DNA of 64,000 nucleotides from a virus. The translations under genes and the position numbers were made by a program. The DNA lies in IMG/VR virus record IMGVR_UViG_3300037486_000582, positions 44,578-108,577 of that record; one strand, 5' to 3'. The notes below the pieces were generated by a model, which saw only the letters and a program-made list of their open reading frames with translations, made no database searches and was not told where the DNA came from. Positions 17,952 to 25,976 of this stretch are shown in pieces. The first letter of the stretch is position 1, and every line of letters starts with the position of its first letter.

Positions 17952-18487
17952 TTCCCCGCCCCGACGATGGCGCGGATCGCCGCGAGAATCGCGGTCGCCT
18001 GCCACTCCTCCACGTCCATGTCGACCAGGACGGCGAGCTGGCCGGTGCCCTTCCGCGCGACCGCCCGGGCTGTCGAGGTCGCGGACGCCGTCTCGTTGAT
18101 CCGCGCCGCGACCTGGAGCCCCGCCGCCTCGCGGCCGTCGCGCTCGGCCCGCCTCCGCGCCGCGGCCAGCTCGGCCCGGGCGTAGGCGCCGATCGCTTCG
18201 ACGATCTTCGCGACGTTGAGCCCGGTCTTGCCCTCGGGGAACTGCCGGACGTCCCCGTGAGCGCCCAGCTTCGCGCGGACCTTGCCGTTGGGGCTGGAGT
18301 AGAGCGCCCCGCCCGAGTACTCCAGGCCGACCTCGAACGGGACGCGCTGGCCGTTCACGACCAGGTACAGTCCCTTGTCCTCGACGCTCGCCTCCGCCGC
18401 CGTGAGCGCCGCGACGATCTCGGCCCGTGCCGCCGCCGCCTTCGCCAGCCCCGCCTCGGTCCTCTGCTGCCTCGTGATGGTGTTCAT
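17948..18487 (-). CDS. Hypothetical helical protein (179 aa)
   Basis: ATG 18487 follows AGGAGGACACC. Two long helical segments (EAGLAKAAAARAEIVAALTAAEASV; YARAELAAARRRAERDGREAAG) flank a beta region, LYLVVNGQRVPFEVGLEYSG. The C-terminus is again helical. No family recognised. It lies between the AVNTNGTLRVG protein and the winged-helix/zinc protein in the cassette C operon. Confidence 0.72.
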   Translation of the reverse strand: MNTITRQQRTEAGLAKAAAARAEIVAALTAAEASVEDKGLYLVVNGQRVPFEVGLEYSGGALYSSPNGKVRAKLGAHGDVRQFPEGKTGLNVAKIVEAIGAYARAELAAARRRAERDGREAAGLQVAARINETASATSTARAVARKGTGQLAVLVDMDVEEWQATAILAAIRAIVGAGK

Positions 18488-18516
18488 GGTGTCCTCCTGT
18501 TCCTCTCTTGCCTTGC

Positions 18517-19110
18517 CTACCAGCACTCCTCGGGGTCCAGCTCCGTCGTCGACTCGCCCGTGGAGCGCGGCCCGATGTAGTCGCCGTAGAAGTGATCGCC
18601 GTTGGCCGGCTTCACGGTGATGACCGTCCGGCGGTTCCAGTACTCGCGGCGGTCCTCGATCGACACGATGATGCCGTCCTGCTCGATGTCGCTCTTGAAC
18701 CCGACCAGGTCGCCGACGCCCACGACGCGCGCCCCGCGGTCGATGATGACGGTCGGACCGGTCGAGGCGGCGGGCGTCGCCTTCGCGCCCGGGAACGCCT
18801 TCGCGGTCGTCTTCGGCGCCTTCGGAACGGAGAAGCCCGGGGCGGGCGTCTCGGAGCGGATCACGACCGGGGCGTCCTTCATGGCGAGCGCGGCGACGTA
18901 GGGGAACGAGGTCGGGTCGATGGTGACGCTGTTGGTGTTCACGCGCACGCCGACGTAGTCGGCATAGCCCGGGGCGAGCTCGGCCAGGCGCGCGAGCGCC
19001 GCGTTGCCGACCCGGAGGGTGCCGTTCGTGTTCACGGCTGTCCCGCTCGCTCCCAGGAGTTCAGCCAGAACCGCCGCCGCCTTCGCCGTCTTCTCGTTTC
19101 GCTTCGCCAT
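18517..19110 (-). CDS. AVNTNGTLRVG-domain protein under promoter cassette C (197 aa)
   Basis: Residues about 10-75 (AAAVLAELLGASGTAVNTNGTLRVGNAALARLAEL and NSVTIDPT) match the C-terminal domain of the protein at 11471-12349. The C-terminal half has an SH3/KOW-like beta region, GARVVGVGDLVGFKSDIEQDG and RRTVITVKPANGDHFYG. The start ATG 19110 follows GGTGGTGGAGG of cassette C. Function unknown. Confidence 0.75.
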   Translation of the reverse strand: MAKRNEKTAKAAAVLAELLGASGTAVNTNGTLRVGNAALARLAELAPGYADYVGVRVNTNSVTIDPTSFPYVAALAMKDAPVVIRSETPAPGFSVPKAPKTTAKAFPGAKATPAASTGPTVIIDRGARVVGVGDLVGFKSDIEQDGIIVSIEDRREYWNRRTVITVKPANGDHFYGDYIGPRSTGESTTELDPEECW

Positions 19111-19243
19111 TCTCAGCCTCCACCACCATTTATAGGAAACCCGCCGGTTTCCCGCAAGACATCCGGGGCCGATTGTTGGAACCGCCCTGGTTTCGCAAAT
19201 GCTTTCGGCAACTTGTGTGGGTGATCCCCAGGACGATTTATCG
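19111..19243 (-). promoter_or_regulatory. Promoter cassette C
   Basis: -35 TTGCGG and -10 TATAAA at 17 bp; near-perfect palindrome GGAAACCGGCGGGTTTCC at 19135-19152; boxes at 19236 (TCGTCC) and 19172 (TCGGCC, one change), 64 bp apart, two bases fewer than the other copies. GGTGGTGGAGG precedes ATG 19110. Confidence 0.75.
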
Positions 19244-19257
19244 GAGTGGAATGACGG

Positions 19258-19959
19258 TCAGCGCGTCCGCTGGACACGGCGCGTGCCGCGGGCGGGTGCC
19301 GGTGCGACGGACCGCCGAGCGATGTCCCCGGCCTCCGCGGACGCGGTACTGACGTCGGCGCCACGCCTCCGTGCCGCGGACAGTCCGGCCCGAACCGCAG
19401 CCAGAACGACCCGAGCAACACCAGGCTCCAGGCGCGCCAGGAGCCCGACGAGCCCCGTGACGGCCCGTTCAACCTCACGGGCGAACGCGTCCTGCTCCTT
19501 CGCTCGGCAGTTCTCGGCAAATGCGGCACGCGTCGCGTCGTTCCACGGAACGACCGGGATGCGCGGGTCGGAAGCCATCCGCTGCAAGTTCCTGGACCAC
19601 GCGCGTTCCATCGCCGCCGCCGGCCCCGGCCGAGCAGCAGACTCCACGCGGACCATGACAGCCCACGTCGGGAGCGCTCGCGGGACGCCCCGAACGACCG
19701 CGGTCAGCGCCTTCCCCGCGGCAAAGGCGGCGACGAGCGCGTCTACGAGCTCCCCAGCGGTGCCTGGAACGGAGACGAACCGCCGCGTCGTGGCGCCGCG
19801 CGCCTCCACGTAGGAGCCACCCGCGGCGCGGACGCGCCGACCCCATCCGTTTGCTGTGAATTTCGGGTCCGGCGGAAGATGTAACTCCCAGACTGGCGGA
19901 GGAGCCGACAGAATGATGACCGCCCCGTCATCGTGGAAGGCGTAGTCGACCCGGCTCAC
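19258..19959 (-). CDS. Hypothetical protein (233 aa)
   Basis: GTG 19959 overlaps the upstream stop (GTGA). The N-terminal half is beta-rich (AVIILSAPPPVWELHLPPDP, TTRRFVSVPGTAGELVDALVAAF); the rest is helical with an Arg-rich tail. I do not recognise it. It is the last gene of a short operon that ends just upstream of cassette C. Confidence 0.68.
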   Translation of the reverse strand: MSRVDYAFHDDGAVIILSAPPPVWELHLPPDPKFTANGWGRRVRAAGGSYVEARGATTRRFVSVPGTAGELVDALVAAFAAGKALTAVVRGVPRALPTWAVMVRVESAARPGPAAAMERAWSRNLQRMASDPRIPVVPWNDATRAAFAENCRAKEQDAFAREVERAVTGLVGLLARLEPGVARVVLAAVRAGLSAARRRGADVSTASAEAGDIARRSVAPAPARGTRRVQRTR

Positions 19960-20258
19960 GAGTGCCCCGGCGCGACGACCTCATCGACCAGGTCGTCGTA
20001 CAGCGCACGGTACTTCGCCCGCATGCCGGCCGCTTCGGCGCGAAGGTCGTTGTCGCCTTCCAGGAAGACGCGGAGCGCGAAGGCCTGCCCGTCGGCCAGG
20101 GACAGGCCAGCCCGCGCCTGCTTGATGGCCGTGCTGAGCTGCTCGCGGTTCGTGTCGAAGGAATCGTCGGCCGCCGCGGCCGCGCGAAGTGTCTTCTGCA
20201 CCTCTGGCGCGAGCTGCGCCCAGGCGTCGCACAGAGCAAACAACGTCGCCAGCGTCAT
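19956..20258 (-). CDS. Small all-helical protein (100 aa)
   Basis: Begins MTLATLFALCDAW at ATG 20258, preceded by CGGAGGTGA. Almost entirely helical with heptad-like spacing (EVQKTLRAAAAADDSFDTN; KYRALYDDLVDEVV). A junction motif copy (20278-20289) precedes the ribosome site. Function unknown. Confidence 0.65.
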   Translation of the reverse strand: MTLATLFALCDAWAQLAPEVQKTLRAAAAADDSFDTNREQLSTAIKQARAGLSLADGQAFALRVFLEGDNDLRAEAAGMRAKYRALYDDLVDEVVAPGHS

Positions 20259-20277
20259 GCTCACCTCCGTTCGGCCT

Positions 20278-20289
20278 GGTTATTGAGCG
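20278..20289 (-). promoter_or_regulatory. Junction motif GCKCAATRACC, copy 1 of 17
   Basis: On the minus strand this reads CGCTCAATAACC, 20 nt before ATG 20258. The other copies are at 22700, 24961, 27288, 28067, 31357, 33351, 35703, 36822, 37205, 37554, 44338, 45927, 48794, 51127, 54501 and 56707 (left ends, each 12 bp). The consensus is G-C-(G/T)-C-A-A-T-(G/A)-A-C-C; 37205 and 44338 are variants. Thirteen copies lie 16-23 nt before a start codon. It resembles in position the start-associated sequences of cluster K mycobacteriophages. Whether it acts as DNA or RNA cannot be told here. Confidence 0.8.
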
Positions 20290-20299
20290 GCGGGCTCGC

Positions 20300-20491
20300 C
20301 TAGTCGTTGAGGCCGGACGGCCCCTCGGCGGCAGCAGCGACGGAGGTGATGCAGTCGGGGCACCGGCCGCAGGGCTCCAGCGTCTCGAGCGCCTTGCCGT
20401 GGTCCGGGCCACTGAACTCGCCGGCGTCGAAGCCGGCGTCCATCTCCGCCCCGATCACTTCGCGCCAGTACGCACAGCGTTCCATGGTCAT
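20300..20491 (-). CDS. Small zinc-finger-like protein (63 aa)
   Basis: Starts MTMERCAYWREVIG at ATG 20491 after AAAGGAGAGC. CGRCPDC near residues 42-48 and the early Cys6 are the visible metal ligands. Followed by a junction motif and the next small gene. No function assigned. Confidence 0.62.
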   Translation of the reverse strand: MTMERCAYWREVIGAEMDAGFDAGEFSGPDHGKALETLEPCGRCPDCITSVAAAAEGPSGLND

Positions 20492-20513
20492 CGTGCTCTC
20501 CTTTCCCTGTGTT

Positions 20514-21212
20514 TCAGTCCGCATCGAAGGTCGACGTGAAGGCTTCGCGCACGCCGAGCGCCTTGGCCACCGCCGGGTTCCTCGTCCAGCCGCGGATGAG
20601 CCGCGCGGAGATCTGCATCCCGGTGCCGAAGCCGTGCGGGTAGATGCTGTGGACGGAGCCCGAGGCCAGGGTCGCCTGCACGCGCGGAAGGTCGTCCTGG
20701 TGCAGCCGAGAAGGCGCACCCGGGACGGTGATCCACTTACCCACGTTGGCGAGCGCCTTGGCGCGCCCCGCCTCCGCCCGTTCGAGCTGCTTCGCGAGGA
20801 GCTCGCTGGCCGGCTTGGGCGGGTTGCTGCGGTTCGAGAAGTCGGTCCCGTAGAAGGAATCCTCGATTCCACGCCGCGAATAGGAGCACCACTGGCCCTC
20901 GGCGTTCGTGAACAGGGTGTGTCCGTAGACGTCGACACCCTGCTCGTCACAGGAGACGTTGAACACGACCCGGGCCGCCGCGCCGACCAGGACGGTCGCC
21001 CACGTCTCGTTCCCCGTACCGAACCCGCGGCCGTCCCGCCGGTAGGCACACGTCCCGTCGTTGGAGCCCTCGCCCGTTGCGACGGTCGCGCCGGCCGGGG
21101 CGGCCGCCCGGATCGAGTCGACGTACTCGGCCACGGCCAACGCCTGTTGTGCCACGGTCAGCTTGCGCGGCTTCCTGCTCGTCCTGCTCGTCTTGCTCGC
21201 CTTGCCCGTCAT
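20514..21212 (-). CDS. Hypothetical protein (232 aa)
   Basis: A Lys/Arg/Ser-rich head (MTGKASKTSRTSRKPRKL) precedes a helix and a beta-rich core with WATVLVGAAARVVFNVSCDEQGVDVYGHTLF, then a helical segment and SIYPHGFGTGMQISARLI near the end. AAGGAGG lies 6 nt before ATG 21212. The basic head suggests nucleic acid contact. No family recognised. Confidence 0.7.
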   Translation of the reverse strand: MTGKASKTSRTSRKPRKLTVAQQALAVAEYVDSIRAAAPAGATVATGEGSNDGTCAYRRDGRGFGTGNETWATVLVGAAARVVFNVSCDEQGVDVYGHTLFTNAEGQWCSYSRRGIEDSFYGTDFSNRSNPPKPASELLAKQLERAEAGRAKALANVGKWITVPGAPSRLHQDDLPRVQATLASGSVHSIYPHGFGTGMQISARLIRGWTRNPAVAKALGVREAFTSTFDAD

Positions 21213-21232
21213 GGTCTGCCTCCTTGCCTGTC

Positions 21233-21514
21233 TCACACGTTCACAGCGACCGGCAGCCCCGCCGCCTGCGGCGCGTTCAACCTGACCTTCGACACGCCAC
21301 GGGTCACGAACACGAGCCCGCCGTCGTCGCTCTGGGCGACCTTCCAGGTGCGCCCCGTCTCCTCCAAGAACGAGCTGGCGACACCGCGGTCGCGGGCGTC
21401 GGCCAACGCGCGGAAGGCCTCGGGGTGGACGATGACCGTCACCGCGTGCCCCGCCTCGATGACCAGAAGCGTTCCCCAGGAGTACTGCTGGACGTTGATC
21501 CTTGAAGCCTTCAT
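21233..21514 (-). CDS. Hypothetical beta-rich protein (93 aa)
   Basis: Starts MKASRINVQQYSWGTLLVIEAG at ATG 21514; GAGGAGG sits 5 nt upstream. Alternating strands (TVIVHPEAFRALADAR, RTWKVAQSDDGGLVFVTRG) suggest a small compact fold. It follows the HNH gene by ten bases and is in the operon of cassette D. Confidence 0.68.
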   Translation of the reverse strand: MKASRINVQQYSWGTLLVIEAGHAVTVIVHPEAFRALADARDRGVASSFLEETGRTWKVAQSDDGGLVFVTRGVSKVRLNAPQAAGLPVAVNV

Positions 21515-21524
21515 CACATCCTCC

Positions 21525-21923
21525 TCAAGCCACCAGGGCGACAGCCGCCCGGGTCGTGTTCCACATCGCCAGCCCGGCCGCGGCGCTCGGCATCCGGCGG
21601 CGGCCCGCGTTCCTTACGCTCTTCTTCACGCCCTCCGCGTTGACACCGCGGGCGGTCAGGTGCGCGACGAACTCGCTGGTGGTCCGGTCCTGCTTCGCGC
21701 TGTTGCAGGACAAACAGGCGGTGACCAGGTTCGACGGGTCGTTGGTACCGCCGAGCTCGACGGGGACGATGTGATCCAGGGTGGCGTTGCCGCCCGCGCC
21801 CGGGGTCACATGGCCGCTGCAGTACTGGCAGCAGTAGGCATCGCGAGCGTAGATGCGCGACCGGGTCGAACGCCTGATCCACTTGGAGCCCTGTCCCGCC
21901 TTCCTCGTCCCGCCTCTCGTCAT
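21525..21923 (-). CDS. HNH endonuclease under promoter cassette D (132 aa)
   Basis: Clear HNH fold: CQYC at 32-35, the catalytic DHIVPVELGG from residue 50, NDPSNLVTACLSCNSAK with the second zinc pair. A basic N-terminus (MTRGGTRKAGQGSKWIRR) could bind DNA. ATG 21923 follows GGTGGTGGAGG. In phages such free-standing HNH proteins act in packaging, as homing nucleases or in host DNA breakdown; it is not next to the terminase here, so a packaging role is less likely. Regulated by cassette D. Confidence 0.88.
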   Translation of the reverse strand: MTRGGTRKAGQGSKWIRRSTRSRIYARDAYCCQYCSGHVTPGAGGNATLDHIVPVELGGTNDPSNLVTACLSCNSAKQDRTTSEFVAHLTARGVNAEGVKKSVRNAGRRRMPSAAAGLAMWNTTRAAVALVA

Positions 21924-22064
21924 CCCGTCACCTCCACCACCCTTTATAGGAAACCCGCGGGTTTCCCACAACACATCCCGGGACGATTATCAGAGCGCCC
22001 GCCCAATTCGGCTTGAGTCACGAAGGACTACGCGGGGAGATCCCCCGGACGATTTCCGGAGGCC
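21924..22064 (-). promoter_or_regulatory. Promoter cassette D
   Basis: -35 TTGTGG and -10 TATAAA at 17 bp, perfect palindrome GGAAACCCGCGGGTTTCC at 21949-21966, TCGTCC boxes with 5' ends at 22052 and 21986 (66 bp apart). The interval between the boxes differs from the other copies, while boxes and promoter core are kept. Confidence 0.8.
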
Positions 22065-22091
22065 GTGCGGAGTGAGGAAGCGTCTACCGCG

Positions 22092-22301
22092 TCACGGACG
22101 CCAGCGGCGAAGCCACGCCGGAACAGGTTCCACCTGGCGACGCGCAGCAAGGGCAGGGCGAACCCGCGGAGCCCGGTGGCGCTGGTCGTTCCGCAGCAAC
22201 TCGCAGCGGCCACAGACCGGGTCGCTCCCGAACAGGGACGGAGACAGAGCCGTCTCTTGGTCCGACGTTCCGCAGTCCGAGCAGTAGCGAACCGTGTCCA
22301 T
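22092..22301 (-). CDS. Small zinc-finger protein (69 aa)
   Basis: Starts MDTVRYCSDCGTSDQ after GGGAGGTCAGG. CSDC and CGRC form a probable zinc site of DksA-like spacing. The C-terminal half is Arg/Pro-rich. It closes the operon that ends just upstream of cassette D. Confidence 0.62.
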   Translation of the reverse strand: MDTVRYCSDCGTSDQETALSPSLFGSDPVCGRCELLRNDQRHRAPRVRPALAARRQVEPVPAWLRRWRP

Positions 22302-22315
22302 CCTGACCTCCCTGG

Positions 22316-22570
22316 TCACGCCGACCCACAATCGGCAAGCGCCTTGACGACGTCGGCGTGGAGCCAGTTCAGCATCCTGGTCGTCTCGGCAAGCCGGTCA
22401 CGAGCAGCGGTGAGCGCGCCCAGCCCGCAAGCCGGGCGGTTCCCGTGGCGCCCGCCGACCTCGACGGTGTCGAGCGCAGCGCGCTTCGTCCCTTCCAGCA
22501 GCCCAACGCAGATGAGCGCCCGAGTCACGAAGGCGTCCCACTCCAGCGGCGCGTCGTCAGGTGCGCTCAC
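22316..22570 (-). CDS. Small helical protein (84 aa)
   Basis: GTG 22570 overlaps the stop of the small membrane protein upstream (GTGA). Mostly helical (EWDAFVTRALICVGLLEGTKRAAL; ALTAARDRLAETTRMLNWLHADVV). Not recognised. Confidence 0.6.
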   Translation of the reverse strand: MSAPDDAPLEWDAFVTRALICVGLLEGTKRAALDTVEVGGRHGNRPACGLGALTAARDRLAETTRMLNWLHADVVKALADCGSA

Positions 22571-22683
22571 GGCAGCCACCCCAGGCAACCGAAGACGGTA
22601 GAGGCGATTGACACGCCGACCAACGCGCCGATCAACGGGGCGACCACGTCCAGCATGAGGTCGAAGGGTCGGGGTGTCAGCAT
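22567..22683 (-). CDS. Small single-pass membrane protein (38 aa)
   Basis: Begins MLTPRPFDLMLDVVAPLIGA and continues through a hydrophobic segment rich in Val, Ile, Leu and Gly to GWLP and stop. Supported by CGGAGG before ATG 22683, a junction motif at 22700-22711, and a GTGA overlap with the next gene. Could take part in lysis or membrane targeting, which is speculation. Confidence 0.6.
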   Translation of the reverse strand: MLTPRPFDLMLDVVAPLIGALVGVSIASTVFGCLGWLP

Positions 22684-22701
22684 CGAGGTCCTCCGCCCCG
22701 G

Positions 22702-23391
22702 TCATTGCGCCGGCGCGTCCTGTGTCCTGTCGTACAGGTCACGGAGCAACCGCGCGTCAGCGTCCCGGAACCGCCCGGGCGCGAGCCCGCCCTGGAACGC
22801 CATGTCCGGGGCGAGCGGATACATCACCGACCCGCTGTCGTCGGGGTCGTGGGCAAGCCCAAGTACATGCCCGAGCTCGTGGACCAGAACCCGGTGTGCC
22901 GTCCCGTCGTCGGGGACGTTCCGCATCCGGACAGTGGCCCTGGCCACGAAGCCGCTTCCGACCTCGCGGGTGTGGAAGCAGCCGGCGTCGGCGTCCGCCG
23001 CCTCCGCAGGAACACCGAAGACCAGGGCAACGCGCGGTTCGGCGCTGACCGGACAGAAGGCCAGGGCGTCGAAGCCGAGCTGCATGTTGACCTCGCGGAC
23101 CGCATACTCGGCACGACGCATGTCCGCCGACGTCAGCTCCGCGCTCTCGTTGCGGACCCCAAGGCACAGCGGGAAGGCGCTCCTGCCCCAACGGACCTCT
23201 TCCGGCGACGCACAGACGCCGACGGCGCCCGAGCCTTCAACCTGGTCGGCGTACTGCGCGACCGTTCCGCTCCAGCACACACGAAGCAGGAGCGGCTCGG
23301 TGTGCCGCGGAACGAACCACACGAGCAGCACGACGGCGGTCACGGCGATGGCCGCGAAGGCGGCGACGGATACGATCCACTTCCAGCGCAT
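22702..23391 (-). CDS. Membrane-anchored matrixin-like zinc metalloprotease
   Basis: 229 residues. Residues 5-27 form an N-terminal membrane anchor or signal (IVSVAAFAAIAVTAVVLLVWF). The zinc site HELGHVLGLAHD is at 171-182, the extended metzincin HExxHxxGxxHD form, followed at 189-191 by VMY, the Met-turn. Cysteines at 39, 60, 76, 113 and 138 may form disulfides outside the cytoplasm. Length fits an archaemetzincin/matrixin catalytic domain without extra modules. The protein ends in AQ-stop within a junction motif. A role in host surface alteration, lysis or superinfection control is inferred; phage metzincins of this kind are not common knowledge to me. Confidence 0.82.
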   Translation of the reverse strand: MRWKWIVSVAAFAAIAVTAVVLLVWFVPRHTEPLLLRVCWSGTVAQYADQVEGSGAVGVCASPEEVRWGRSAFPLCLGVRNESAELTSADMRRAEYAVREVNMQLGFDALAFCPVSAEPRVALVFGVPAEAADADAGCFHTREVGSGFVARATVRMRNVPDDGTAHRVLVHELGHVLGLAHDPDDSGSVMYPLAPDMAFQGGLAPGRFRDADARLLRDLYDRTQDAPAQ

Positions 23392-23409
23392 GGCGTACCT
23401 CCGAGGGTT

Positions 23410-24507
23410 CTAGTCTACGCCACCGCCGGGCGGGTCGCGCCAGTAGGCGGGCGGGTGGCAGAGTCGCGGCCAGGCTGCTCCGACCGGCCCGCCGGCCGTT
23501 GCGCGCACCGCGACTTCTGCGTCGTCCGGGTAAGGCTTCGGCATCTTCGGAAGGAGGAAGGCGCGCGTGCCGGCGTCCTTGTCGCACCAACCACACGGCG
23601 CGAACCGACGATCCTTCGACGCGAGCAGGCGCCGAGCAGCCATGAACCGCCAGCCCCACCAGATATCCGTCAGCGTTTCGTCCCGATCAGCCACGCCGCA
23701 GACGTAATCGCCGCGCCAGTCGATGCAGCAGAGCCGCACCTCGCCGTTCCAGGTGACGGCGAGCTCGCGGAAGGGGTTCGAGCAGTTCTTCCGGAGCGGA
23801 GCTTCTGGAACGGGGCGAGCCGGGCTCGCCCCGGCGTGGTTGAGCACCTTGCGGCTGGCCCGCTCCCGGTCGCGAAGTCCCAGGTCGTCCATGAGCACGA
23901 CGAGCCGGCGGGCGAAGCGCCTGTGGTTCCCCCACGGCGACCACCCGCTGGGGGCGAGGTCAGCGTAGAAGTCGCGTACGGTGATGCCGACGCCAAGCGT
24001 TGCTGCTTCGGCGCGGAGGTCGTCCCTGTCCTCACGGTAGGTGTCGATGATGACGTAGTCGAGTCCGGCGTCGAACAGCCCGACGATCTTCTCTCGCATC
24101 CGGCCCCGGAGAAGCTGGCCGTTCGTGGTCATCTGGAGCTGCGCCTTCGGGAGCAGCGCCCTGAAGGTCGCCACCACCTCGACCGCCTGTCGGTTGGCAA
24201 GTGGTTCACCGTGCATCGCGAACTCGTACCGCGCCCACGGGGCAAGGGCGGCTGCCTGTTCAGCCACGAGCAGCGCCGTGTCGAGCGTCATCGGCTTGAA
24301 GCCGCCAGGCTTCGTGCGGATTGCGTTCAGTCCGCAGAAGGAACAGAGCCGGGTACACCCTTCGGTCAGCTCGATCTGGACGGACCAGGGACGCTGGACC
24401 AGAGCAGCCGCCGGGTCAGCAGCGATGGCGTCTGCAGGCGCGTGTGGCGGCGGCGGCTGCCGCCACTTGTCGCGAACGTACCTCCGCTTCACCCGGGGCT
24501 CGGTCAT
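23410..24507 (-). CDS. Radical SAM/SPASM-type enzyme
   Basis: 365 residues. [12 protein letters not shown] places the CxxxCxxC cluster at Cys51, 55 and 58. [12 protein letters not shown] and [10 protein letters not shown] are typical radical SAM barrel motifs. The C-terminal Cys-rich part ([30 protein letters not shown]) is a SPASM/twitch-like auxiliary cluster domain. Such enzymes often modify peptides or proteins. It lies next to the five MGGRG genes, one small zinc protein away, which makes those proteins candidate substrates, though nothing proves it. The stop overlaps nothing; the start overlaps the upstream stop (ATGA). Confidence 0.87.
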   Translation of the reverse strand: MTEPRVKRRYVRDKWRQPPPPHAPADAIAADPAAALVQRPWSVQIELTEGCTRLCSFCGLNAIRTKPGGFKPMTLDTALLVAEQAAALAPWARYEFAMHGEPLANRQAVEVVATFRALLPKAQLQMTTNGQLLRGRMREKIVGLFDAGLDYVIIDTYREDRDDLRAEAATLGVGITVRDFYADLAPSGWSPWGNHRRFARRLVVLMDDLGLRDRERASRKVLNHAGASPARPVPEAPLRKNCSNPFRELAVTWNGEVRLCCIDWRGDYVCGVADRDETLTDIWWGWRFMAARRLLASKDRRFAPCGWCDKDAGTRAFLLPKMPKPYPDDAEVAVRATAGGPVGAAWPRLCHPPAYWRDPPGGGVD

Positions 24508-24941
24508 TGGTCTTCCAATTCCAGCGGGTCGGTCGGCCGGTCGGCATCCGCCTCCATCTCGCCGGCCACCGAACAGAACGCTTCGACGTGGTCAGCGCGA
24601 TCGAGCATCTGTCCTGCCAGGGACCGAATCTGCTTGGCGCACTCACGGAGTGCTGTGCGGAGCCAGGCATTTGCCTCGTGTTCGGCGAGCCAGGCCTCGT
24701 AGGAGACGTCCAAGCACCCACACGAGAGGAGCTGGCCTCCACACCGCGGGCACCGCTCCATGTCGCAGCCAGGATGGTGCCGACCGCCGGGGCGCACCCC
24801 GCAGTCATGACAGCAGTGACGCCCGGCCGGGCGGTAGGGCACCGTCGGAAGGGACTCCCCGTCCGGGAACACGACGGACACGTTCTTGACGCAGGTGTCC
24901 ACCTTGCCCATCTCTCCAGAGCACGCCAAGCAGGCTCCCAT
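24504..24941 (-). CDS. Cysteine-rich zinc-binding protein (145 aa)
   Basis: Cys pairs [19 protein letters not shown] and CGC fill the first half, suggesting two or three zinc sites; the second half is helical ([25 protein letters not shown]) and ends acidic. A junction motif at 24961-24972 and GGGAG precede ATG 24941. It joins the MGGRG genes to the SPASM radical SAM gene. Unknown function. Confidence 0.68.
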   Translation of the reverse strand: MGACLACSGEMGKVDTCVKNVSVVFPDGESLPTVPYRPAGRHCCHDCGVRPGGRHHPGCDMERCPRCGGQLLSCGCLDVSYEAWLAEHEANAWLRTALRECAKQIRSLAGQMLDRADHVEAFCSVAGEMEADADRPTDPLELEDQ

Positions 24942-24974
24942 GTTTCGTTACTCCCGCCCCGGTCATTGAGCCGG

Positions 24975-25460
24975 TCAGCGGCCGGCACGAGCGAGACGCG
25001 CACGCTCCCGGGCAAGGCGCTCGCCGTGGAATCGGGTGCGAGCAGCGACGTGGGCCTGCGCGTCGGCCACGGCGGTCGGGCCACTGAACGCGCGTGGCGC
25101 GGGTATGGTAGACAGCCCGCCTGGGCGAGAGTACGTCCCGTCCTGGTTACGGAATGCTGGCACTCCTTCCGTGACCGTGACCTCGTCGGTGTTCGACCGC
25201 CGCGTCTGGACCATCGCCATGTAGGGTGAGCGCACGCGCTCGTTCCCCACGAACACGGCACCGCCGTTATTGTAGAAGTCCTCGGCGCGCGTCCCGGTCG
25301 GTGGCGCTGCCGAAACCCGCTCGATCACGTCCTCGGCGATCATGCGTCCGGTCAGCGGAGTCACCTCTGTCGGGAGCCCGCCGGCCGCTTCGCCACCGCC
25401 ACCGGCCGCTGCTCCGCCGGCTGCCCCGCCACCGCCGCCACCGCCTCCACGTCCGCCCAT
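24975..25460 (-). CDS. MGGRG-leader protein 5 (161 aa)
   Basis: Begins MGGRGGGGGGGGAAGG and has a Gly/Ala head of about 28 residues, then a unique body with AEDVIERVSAAPPTG, EDFYNNGGAVFVGNERVRS and EGVPAFRNQDGTYSRPGG, ending in a basic helix (RERARLARAGR). AGGAGG-type site before ATG 25460. Last of five tandem genes with the same leader. Confidence 0.78.
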   Translation of the reverse strand: MGGRGGGGGGGGAAGGAAAGGGGEAAGGLPTEVTPLTGRMIAEDVIERVSAAPPTGTRAEDFYNNGGAVFVGNERVRSPYMAMVQTRRSNTDEVTVTEGVPAFRNQDGTYSRPGGLSTIPAPRAFSGPTAVADAQAHVAARTRFHGERLARERARLARAGR

Positions 25461-25463
25461 GAC

Positions 25464-25967
25464 CTACCTCCGTCCACCTGGCCGTGTGCCAGTAGTCGGC
25501 AACGATGGCCGACGCTGCCGCCGCTCCTCGGAGAGCCGCCGAGCGGACTCAGCCGCAGACCGCGTTGCCTCCCGTTGAGCAGCCTCCAGGGTCGCGTGCT
25601 GGCTCCGCTGTGTCGTCGCTGCCGTCCGGTTCGGCGCCCCAAATTCCCTGGCGCCTTGTCCCCAGCGCGAGGACGTCGCGACATCGAAGACGGGCTCGCC
25701 GCGGATGTTCTGCCCGCGGTCGATTGTCACCTGGCGGACGACGATGTCGTTGGTCTGCCCGACGCTGATGACGTTGCCTGCGGCTGCGACGTCGTTGCGG
25801 TTCAAGTTGTCCGGGTACCGCCCGGCCGGGAGCCCGCCCGAGACGACCGTTTCCGTTGCCGCCGTTGCCGCCGTCTCCGTCGCGGCACCGCCGCCGGCTG
25901 CCCCGCCACCACCCGCGGCACCACCACCGCCGCCGCCTCCACCACCACCACCACCACGTCCTCCCAT
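25464..25967 (-). CDS. MGGRG-leader protein 4 (167 aa)
   Basis: Leader MGGRGGGGGGGGGGGG followed by Ala/Gly and Thr/Ala segments; body with beta-rich NVISVGQTNDIVVRQVTIDRG, then a helical, Arg-rich C-terminus. Ribosome site AGGAGG. The body shows no clear similarity to its four neighbours, so only the head is shared. Confidence 0.78.
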   Translation of the reverse strand: MGGRGGGGGGGGGGGGAAGGGGAAGGGAATETAATAATETVVSGGLPAGRYPDNLNRNDVAAAGNVISVGQTNDIVVRQVTIDRGQNIRGEPVFDVATSSRWGQGAREFGAPNRTAATTQRSQHATLEAAQREATRSAAESARRLSEERRQRRPSLPTTGTRPGGRR

Positions 25968-25976
25968 CTTGACCTC

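Noticed and set aside
20307-22016. 569-residue plus-strand open frame
   Set aside because: Runs antisense across five small minus-strand genes that each have ribosome sites and one of which is a clear HNH nuclease.
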